This document shows, in pieces, positions 14,877 to 20,877 of a DNA stretch of 36,536 nt (position 1 is its first letter; each line of letters starts with the position of its first letter). Source of the stretch: Marinifilum caeruleilacunae (GTDB lineage Bacteria > Bacteroidota > Bacteroidia > Bacteroidales > Marinifilaceae); the NCBI RefSeq assembly GCF_013141825.1, contig NZ_RZNH01000006.1, positions 126,285-162,820 of the forward strand, read 5' to 3'. The notes below the pieces were generated by a model. The model was given only the letters and a program-made list of their open reading frames with translations, had not been told where the DNA came from and did no database searches. Made by a program: the position numbers and the translations under genes.

Positions 14877-15430
14877 TTTGTTCTTAGCATCGTTTGATAT
14901 AGCAATGTTGAGTTGTATTACTGATAGTTAAAAAAATGACATGCCCAATCCTCTTAATGAATAAGGATGGAGAGAAATTGGGTATGTCAAAACAAGTAAA
15001 TTCACTCTATTTAGGTTAAATAAAGTGAATAAACATTACTAAAACTCTCCTTAAACAAGCCTTCCAGTTAATTAAGGTTAAAATTGAAACCAATCATTCA
15101 TCCAAACTAATAAGTTTGGTGTCCTAATCGTAAAGCAGAAAAAACTAAAAAGGAACTTCTCGATCTTAGGTGATAGAAGAGACATGAAAAAGGATTTTAT
15201 TTAGAGGGATTATGAATAATGCAGAAAATCACTTTTTTATTCATCCATTTTTACAGGAATAGTGTCATATAGGCAAACACTTAGCGAGGTTGGTAAAACT
15301 TCCCTGACAGAAAAAGTGTTCCTTTTTTTATAAGTTTGATCAATTTTGAATTAACAGTATAGGGATTTTGATCTGTTGACCACAAACAGATGATAGGGGA
15401 ATCCGATGTAGTATATTAAAGCTTAATAAC
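14877..15430. other. Long structured intergenic region with a promoter-like module
   Basis: No gene in 554 bases. It contains a large inverted repeat, TGACATGCCCAAT (14937-14949) / ATTGGGTATGTCA (14977-14989), with an inner ATCCT/AGGAT stem and no T-run. A second is TTCACT..ATTT / AAAT..AGTGAA (15001-15029), and a third ATGAATAA (15212-15219) / TTATTCAT (15237-15244). The promoter module at 15064-15127 would give a leader of roughly 300 nt to the next gene, long enough for an RNA regulatory element. I recognise no known riboswitch. Confidence 0.55.
15064..15127 (+). promoter_or_regulatory. Shared promoter-like module upstream of the PhnD/ferredoxin operon
   Basis: CCAGTTAATT (15064-15073, 8 of 10 matches) is followed in tandem by AAGGTTAAAA (15074-15083). 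TTCATCC (TTCA at 15097) and GGTGTCCTAA (GTG at 15119) keep the 22-nt spacing. It lies 312 nt before the start codon. Confidence 0.45.
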
Positions 15431-16369
15431 ATGAAATCACTAATTAAATTATCAGCAATTGCACTATTAATAAGTGTGTTTGCAGCCTGTAACGAGAAGC
15501 CTAAGAAAGAAGTAAAGAAAGATGAAGGGTTTGAAGAAACAGCATTTATGCCTTGTTGTGGCGATCCATCGCCAAATGATAAATTGCTAACCATTAATCT
15601 TGCCCTGAACGATACTTATTGCAAGAAAACAGCATGTGCCTGTATTCATGATATCGCAGCAAGAGAGTATGAAGAGCTTCAGAAACAATTGCTGGAACAA
15701 TTCAATATCGATTTACAGATTACCTATTATATGGAACCATACATGATGGAGGATCAGTTAAGAGCCAAAACTCATGATGGTGTAATTACAAAACCCTGGA
15801 ATGCTTTCATGTTGACAAAGGAGAACAAGTTGCGTTACGAAAGAGTTGCAGATATTCTTGATGTATACGACAATCAGTGGTTAACAGGTGTTTACCTTGT
15901 AAGAAAAGATTCCGACATTAAAACTTTGGCCGATATCAATGGCAGAACATTGGTTGCAGGACAGGAAGATGCTTACGAAAAATACCATGCTCCTTTGCGC
16001 CAGTTGGATAGCCTGAATATCAAGCCTGGAAATATCTACTACAAAGCAAGTTGTCTTGAAAGTATCAACGAACTAATGGATAAGAAGGCCGAAGTTGCTA
16101 TTGTATCTGATTACGTAATGTCGGCAAGTTGTGCAGTTGATGTTGCCAGCGAGGAAGATTTTAGAGTAATTGGTGAAACAGAAAGAATGCCATTGTGTTC
16201 TGTGGTAATCGACAGAAAAAAGATCTCGAAAGAAGATGCCATGAGATTCCAGAATGCTTTGTTGGCCTTATCGAAAGACAAATCGCCAGAAGGAATGTTA
16301 AGCGCAGGATTTGTGAAACCTGCATCGTGGATTCCAAATCCATACAAAAAACCGATAGCACAAAACTAA
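15431..16369 (+). CDS. PhnD-like periplasmic binding lipoprotein, Cys-rich
   Basis: 312-residue lipoprotein, lipobox VFAAC (Cys20). Residues about 52-305 fit the PhnD/SsuA type II substrate-binding fold: INLALNDTY at the first strand, LADINGRTLVAGQEDAYEKY like the LKGKTVA hinge segment, then MDKKAEVAIVSDYV. It departs from ordinary PhnD proteins in cysteine content: MPCCGDPSP (42-43) just after the anchor, CKKTACAC (64, 69, 71), and further cysteines in KASCLES, SASCAVD and MPLCSVV. These could bind a metal or form reducible disulfides. No ABC transporter permease or ATPase follows. Instead a Tat ferredoxin begins 8 bp after the stop, so it is probably a subunit or substrate-presenting partner of the electron-transfer pair rather than an importer component. 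The fold call is moderate; the role is inferred. Confidence 0.75.
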   Translation: MKSLIKLSAIALLISVFAACNEKPKKEVKKDEGFEETAFMPCCGDPSPNDKLLTINLALNDTYCKKTACACIHDIAAREYEELQKQLLEQFNIDLQITYYMEPYMMEDQLRAKTHDGVITKPWNAFMLTKENKLRYERVADILDVYDNQWLTGVYLVRKDSDIKTLADINGRTLVAGQEDAYEKYHAPLRQLDSLNIKPGNIYYKASCLESINELMDKKAEVAIVSDYVMSASCAVDVASEEDFRVIGETERMPLCSVVIDRKKISKEDAMRFQNALLALSKDKSPEGMLSAGFVKPASWIPNPYKKPIAQN

Positions 16370-16377
16370 CATAAACT

Positions 16378-17013
16378 ATGACTGAGAAGAAGAATTGGGA
16401 CAGACGCAGCTTTTTGCGTAAAGCTGGTCAGGCCACATGTGCGCTTGCACTTGGAGGGATAGCTTACAGAATTGTAGGTCAACATTTGAATGAGGATACC
16501 GCAGGCCCAAGATCAAGATATGTTTGGCAAATTGATCCTGATAAATGTACCAATTGCGGAAAATGTGAAACAGGTTGTGTTCGCACACCATCGGCAGTGA
16601 AAGCTGTGAACGATCAGAAAAAATGCTCTTGCTGCGTGGTTTGCTACGGGCACATTTCCAATAAGCAAATCGATTCAGATAAAATCATGAGCGACGGAGA
16701 AAGAGTTTGTCCTTACGATGCAGTAACACGTAAGAACTTTTCTGGTGGCAAAGATGGATACTTTATCTACGATATTGATCACGACAAGTGCACAGGTTGC
16801 GGTAAATGTGCCGAAGCTTGTACCGATAAAGGAACAAAATCAATGTTCCTGATTATTCGTCCCGACCTGTGTTTAAATTGCAATTCATGCGACATTGCCA
16901 GAATTTGTCCGGAAGATGCAATCGATCGTTTGTATATCGGTCCAGAAGATGATTTTAAAGGAATTTATGAATTGGAGTACCCTCAAAACGATATGAACGG
17001 ATATGGCGCGTAA
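16378..17013 (+). CDS. Tat-exported 4x[4Fe-4S] ferredoxin, NapG/NosG-like
   Basis: 211 residues. Twin-arginine signal DRRSFLRK (Arg9-Arg10) with hydrophobic stretch ALALGG shows export in folded, cofactor-loaded form. Four iron-sulfur binding groups are visible: C57-x2-C60-x2-C63-x3-C67; C83-x2-C86-x2-C89 with C111-P; C138-x2-C141-x2-C144-x3-C148; C165-x2-C168-x2-C171 with C177-P. This matches NapG and the NosG ferredoxins, which take electrons from a NapH-type membrane partner. The following gene, overlapping by 11 bp, is exactly such a partner. No nitrate or nitrous-oxide reductase gene is present, so the acceptor must be different here, plausibly the upstream Cys-rich proteins (inference). 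Confidence 0.88.
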   Translation: MTEKKNWDRRSFLRKAGQATCALALGGIAYRIVGQHLNEDTAGPRSRYVWQIDPDKCTNCGKCETGCVRTPSAVKAVNDQKKCSCCVVCYGHISNKQIDSDKIMSDGERVCPYDAVTRKNFSGGKDGYFIYDIDHDKCTGCGKCAEACTDKGTKSMFLIIRPDLCLNCNSCDIARICPEDAIDRLYIGPEDDFKGIYELEYPQNDMNGYGA

Positions 17014-18052
17014 AGGATTAAAATTGAATATGAGAGTACTTTTGACACTTGCCTTTGCAATGTTTTCACTAATAGCATCGGTAAATACCAGTATGGCTTT
17101 ACCTTCGGTGCAGGAAGAGAGCCACGATTGTCATAGTGTTGATGATTTGAGCAGGGGAAATATCCGTGAGTTTAAGGACAATTACATTCCGAAGGAATAT
17201 TTTCCAACTCCTGAATACATGGTATTTGTAGATTTGGGTGTGTTGGTTTTATTGATATTAATTGGTGTATTCCTGGTTTGGAGAAGGAAATCGCAAAAGG
17301 CGATGACACTAATGGCTATTATTACATTTGCCTACCTGGGTTTTATACGTGGAGGATGTGTTTGCCCGGTTGGAGCCATTTCCAATACCACAATGGGCCT
17401 GATAACACCGGCAGAAGTTGGATTGGCCAGCCTTATTATTTTTATGGTTCCACTGATTATAGCTTTAATCATTGGTAGGGTGTTTTGTACATCAGGTTGT
17501 CCATTAGGAGCGGTACAGCATATTGTGCAGAAATCTAAAAAGACCATCAAGCTTCCAAAAAAGCTGAATAATGCACTTAAAATTGTACCAATTCTAATGC
17601 TAATTGCCACGGTATATTTTGCCATTCAGAGTGCCTGCTTCTTTGTTTGTGAGGTTGAGCCTTACAAAGTATTGTTCTTTACAGGACAAACCTGGTTCGA
17701 ACAAGCTTTGGCGTATATCCTGGGACATCCAATGGAACCTAAATTTTTATTGGCGTTCGGCATTGGAACATGGTTGTATTTAATTGCAATACTTGTTTTG
17801 GGATATTGGGTGCCACGACCATTCTGTCGTTTCTTGTGTCCTTATGGTGTATTGTTGGGAGTAGTATCATTCTTTTCGTTCAAGCCAAGAAAAATTAAAG
17901 ATCACAATTGTGTGTATTGCGGCATGTGCGAAAAAGTATGTCCAACACAAGCAATTGCCATCGATAGAAAAAACAAATACTCATACGTGTCGAATTACGA
18001 CTGTGTACAGTGTAATAAGTGTAATGATATTTGTAAGAAAGATGCTTTCTAA
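17003..18052 (+). CDS. NapH/NosR-type membrane iron-sulfur protein (quinol dehydrogenase-like)
   Basis: 349 residues, overlapping the ferredoxin gene by 11 bp (translational coupling). The ATG at 17030 (MRVLLTLAF, nine codons later) would give a cleaner signal segment. About five to six membrane segments (near 73-93, 100-115, 141-160, 191-213, 245-268, 273-292). Family marks: the paired CxxxCP motifs FCTSGCPLGA (162-166) and FCRFLCPYGV (275-279), GGCVCPVGA (119-121), EVEPYK as in the NosR C-terminal half, and two C-terminal [4Fe-4S] sites (C303/306/309/313 and C334/337/340/344). NapH passes electrons from quinol to NapG; the same is expected here. Unlike NosR there is no N-terminal FMN-binding domain. 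It ends with a strong terminator, closing a three-gene operon. Confidence 0.86.
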   Translation: MARKGLKLNMRVLLTLAFAMFSLIASVNTSMALPSVQEESHDCHSVDDLSRGNIREFKDNYIPKEYFPTPEYMVFVDLGVLVLLILIGVFLVWRRKSQKAMTLMAIITFAYLGFIRGGCVCPVGAISNTTMGLITPAEVGLASLIIFMVPLIIALIIGRVFCTSGCPLGAVQHIVQKSKKTIKLPKKLNNALKIVPILMLIATVYFAIQSACFFVCEVEPYKVLFFTGQTWFEQALAYILGHPMEPKFLLAFGIGTWLYLIAILVLGYWVPRPFCRFLCPYGVLLGVVSFFSFKPRKIKDHNCVYCGMCEKVCPTQAIAIDRKNKYSYVSNYDCVQCNKCNDICKKDAF

Positions 18053-18078
18053 AATAAAGAATCAACATCATAGTAAAG

Positions 18079-18105
18079 AACCATCCTTCGGGATGGTTTT
18101 TTTTT
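18079..18105 (+). terminator. Strong intrinsic terminator with TTCG loop
   Basis: AACCATCC (18079-18086), TTCG loop, GGATGGTT (18091-18098), followed by a T-run to 18105. It closes the PhnD-like/ferredoxin/NapH-like operon. Confidence 0.92.
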
Positions 18106-18362
18106 GTTTTTGCTAGCAAAATAACGTCAGTCTGAAATCAAAAACGAGCTTATTATTTACGGATTTTAAGCAAAAAAGGGGTGTGAATAACAATCAGTGA
18201 AAAAAAAGTAAAAAAAAATTAATTTTTTTTTCACATACAGTTTTTATCTAATCTGGATTGTACTTGAATTTCCTAGCTCTAGATAATCAGTGAGTTTACT
18301 GAGTTTGAATTAAACAATATAAATAATTGATTGTTTTCTAGGTGTCTGTTAATGTGCTAATT
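18106..18362. repeat. AT-rich spacer with a perfect A8TTAAT8 palindrome
   Basis: No gene in this part of the 475-base gap. A 20-bp perfect palindrome of A8-TTAA-T8 lies at 18211-18230, and around it GTGA8 (18197-18207) is mirrored by T-run-CAC ending at 18234. Such A-tracts bend DNA and can act as bidirectional terminators. A smaller TCAGT/ACTGA pair lies near 18290. The rest is unremarkable AT-rich DNA. Confidence 0.7.
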
Positions 18363-18426
18363 ATTAACCTTAATTAACGATATTTTTTACTTATTTCGTT
18401 CACCCAAATAGAGATTTTGGTTGTCT
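18363..18426 (+). promoter_or_regulatory. Reversed tandem 10-mer and TTCACCC upstream of dsbD
   Basis: TATTAACCTT (18363-18372) and AATTAACGAT (18373-18382) form a reversed, imperfect copy of the tandem 10-mer. TTCACCC follows at 18400, and a TTGTCTC at 18421 stands one base short of the usual GTG position. This links dsbD to the same regulation as the upstream cluster, with lower certainty. Confidence 0.4.
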
Positions 18427-18527
18427 CTATAGCAAAGGTTAAAACCAAAAATAATCAACTAATCAACCCAACAGGTTGTAATCTGATCAAATTAAGGTGA
18501 CAACCAGTTAAGACTAAAAAGAAACAG

Positions 18528-20519
18528 ATGAAAGGTAAAATTACAATTCTAGCCATTTTAATGATGGTTTTTAGCGGACTTTCTTTCGGGCAGGTGATAG
18601 AGCCTACCAAGTGGAAAGTGGAGTTTTCTAAGAAAGATGTAAAAGTAGGAGACGAATTAGATGTTGTCTTTAAAGCAACAATTGACAAAACCTGGCACGT
18701 TTACTCCAACGATTTCGATCCGGATCTAGGTCCGATCTTAATTACTTTCGAATTTGCAGCGAATTCAAGTTACGAAAGAGTAGGAGACGTTAAGCCAATC
18801 AACGCTCACAAAAAGTACGATGACATTTGGGAAGGTGAAGTAAGCTACTTCGAAAATGAAGGTGAGATGCGCCAAACCATTAAGGTAAAAGAACTACCTC
18901 TACATGTTGCAGGTACTTTCGAATTCCAGACTTGTTCTGATGAAACAGGCCAGTGTGTTATGGGCGATGATGAATTCGATCTTAAAATAGGTAATGTAGA
19001 AGAAAAAGCTATTGTAGCTGATGCTTCTACTTCAGAAAATAAGGAAAGCAAAAAAGGTCTTTGGGCCATTTTTATTGCAGCATTTGTTGGTGGTTTACTT
19101 GCCATTGTAACACCATGTGTATTCCCAATGATTCCTATGACTGTAAGTTACTTTATGCACTCAGGTGGTGGTAACAAGGCAAAAGGAAGAATGAATGCAT
19201 TCTTTTATGGATTCTCAATTATTGCAATTTACACTGTAATTGGTACCATCCTTGCCGTGGTAATGGGACCAGACTTTGCCAATTTCCTAAGTACTCACTG
19301 GGTTCCAAATATTCTATTCTTCCTGATCTTTGTACTGTTCGCTTTCTCATTCTTCGGAATGTTTGAAATTACAATGCCAAGCTGGATGGTAAACAAATCG
19401 GTAGCCAACGAAGACAAAGGTGGTTTCATGGGATCCTTCTTTATGGCCTTTACTTTGGTGCTGGTTTCATTCTCATGTACCGGTCCGATTGTAGGTTCAA
19501 TTCTTGTTGCATCGGCAGGTGGTGAAGTATTGATGCCGATTATTGGGATGTTAGGATTCTCATTAGCATTTGCATTGCCATTTACATTGTTTGCAATTTT
19601 CCCAGGATGGTTGAACAACTTACCAAAATCAGGTGGATGGTTGAACTCTGTTAAAGTCGTATTAGGTTTCCTTGAATTGGCTTTGGGTTTAAAATTCTTA
19701 AGTGTTGCCGATCAGACTTACCACTGGGGATTACTGGATAGAGAAGTTTACATTGCCATCTGGATTGTAATCTTCACACTATTAGGTTTCTATCTGTTAG
19801 GAAAATTAATGTTCGCTCACGATAGCCCATTAAAGAGTATTAGCGTACCACGATTGATGTTGGCCATTGCTTCATTCTCATTCGTAGTATATATGATTCC
19901 GGGTATGTTTGGTGCTCCACTAAAAATGTTATCAGGATTTACACCTCCACAAGCAACTCACGACTTTAACCTGAGTCAGATTGTAAGAGAGAACTCTGGC
20001 GGAGGAGCACCTGCTCACAATACAGCTCATAAAGCAAAGTATTCAGATTTCTTGCACTTGCCTCACGGCTTGCAAGGTTACTTTGACTATGATGAAGCAT
20101 TGGAAGCATCTAAACGTGAAGGAAAACCAATTTTTGTTGACTTTACAGGACATGGTTGTGTTAACTGTCGCGAAATGGAAGCGAACGTATGGTCAGATCC
20201 TGAAGTATTGAAAAGGTTACAGGAAGACTTTATCGTAGTTGCACTATATGTTGATGATAAGAAAAAATTGCCGGAAGATCAGTGGTATGTATCAGAATAC
20301 GATGGCAAGAAGAAGAAAACCATTGGAAAACAGAATGCTGATTTACAGATTCGCAAGTACAATGTAAACGCTCAGCCATACTATGTACTTCTTGATGAAA
20401 ATGGCAACGATTTAACAGAACCAACAGCTTACGATTTAGATGTAAGCAAATTTGTGAAGTTCCTTGATGAAGGAAAGGAAAATTTCAAAAAAAAAGTAAC
20501 AGCTCAAACAGTTAAGTAG
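18528..20519 (+). CDS. dsbD: Thiol:disulfide interchange protein DsbD
   Basis: 663 residues, full-length three-part DsbD. Signal peptide to about residue 21 (SFG-Q). Alpha domain at about 22-155 with Cys136 and Cys143 (TCSDETGQC). Membrane beta domain at about 175-465 with the two redox cysteines in TPCVFPMIP (Cys197) and SFSCTGP (Cys317). Thioredoxin-like gamma domain with GHGCVNCREM (Cys544, Cys547). DsbD carries electrons from cytoplasmic thioredoxin across the inner membrane and hands them to periplasmic thiol proteins. Here four exported thioredoxin-fold proteins and two other proteins with DsbD-alpha-like domains are encoded directly upstream, so they are its likely clients. The TrxB that would feed it is encoded at 25114. 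It has a promoter-like region related to the cluster's. Confidence 0.95.
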   Translation: MKGKITILAILMMVFSGLSFGQVIEPTKWKVEFSKKDVKVGDELDVVFKATIDKTWHVYSNDFDPDLGPILITFEFAANSSYERVGDVKPINAHKKYDDIWEGEVSYFENEGEMRQTIKVKELPLHVAGTFEFQTCSDETGQCVMGDDEFDLKIGNVEEKAIVADASTSENKESKKGLWAIFIAAFVGGLLAIVTPCVFPMIPMTVSYFMHSGGGNKAKGRMNAFFYGFSIIAIYTVIGTILAVVMGPDFANFLSTHWVPNILFFLIFVLFAFSFFGMFEITMPSWMVNKSVANEDKGGFMGSFFMAFTLVLVSFSCTGPIVGSILVASAGGEVLMPIIGMLGFSLAFALPFTLFAIFPGWLNNLPKSGGWLNSVKVVLGFLELALGLKFLSVADQTYHWGLLDREVYIAIWIVIFTLLGFYLLGKLMFAHDSPLKSISVPRLMLAIASFSFVVYMIPGMFGAPLKMLSGFTPPQATHDFNLSQIVRENSGGGAPAHNTAHKAKYSDFLHLPHGLQGYFDYDEALEASKREGKPIFVDFTGHGCVNCREMEANVWSDPEVLKRLQEDFIVVALYVDDKKKLPEDQWYVSEYDGKKKKTIGKQNADLQIRKYNVNAQPYYVLLDENGNDLTEPTAYDLDVSKFVKFLDEGKENFKKKVTAQTVK

Positions 20520-20877
20520 AGCTTTATATAAAGGTAGTTTAGATTAGTTAGTAAGTTTTCATATTGTTAGTGAAAACATGGTTAGTAAGGGTAGATATAG
20601 ATAATGGGAGGGAATCACCTCCTGTTATCTGATCTAAAATCAACATACAACTACCAAAATCAAAAAATTACAACAACAAATACTAGTTAGTGGTTACGAG
20701 CAGGGCAGTCAAGAACTTTACCCCAATATCTGATCTATAAACTCCCTGCTCACACCCTTTTTCATTAGAAAACCGATTACCAAAACCAATTTTTTAGTGA
20801 GTGCAAACTCATAAAAATTTAGTCTCGGACTAAAGAACTCTCGGAATGATTTTGAGAAAAACTAAAAAAACAACAAA
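20520..20877. other. Intergenic region with three hairpins
   Basis: No gene. AGATAA-TG-GGAGG (20599-20611) pairs with CCTCC-TG-TTATCT (20618-20630), a symmetric hairpin without T-run and probably the dsbD 3' end. GAGCAGGG (20698-20705) pairs with CCCTGCTC (20744-20751) over a 38-base loop. TTTAGTC-TCG-GACTAAA (20818-20834) is a perfect small hairpin in the likely leader of the peptidase gene. Confidence 0.6.

Noticed and set aside
15431-16369. Phosphonate ABC transporter binding protein (PhnD)
   Set aside because: The fold fits, but there are no phnC or phnE genes nearby, and the extra cysteines and operon with iron-sulfur proteins argue for another role.
16378-18052. Part of a nitrous-oxide (nos) or nitrate (nap) reduction operon
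   Set aside because: The ferredoxin and membrane protein look like NapG/NosG and NapH/NosR, but no NosZ, NosD, NosL, NapA or NapB homologue is present in the window.
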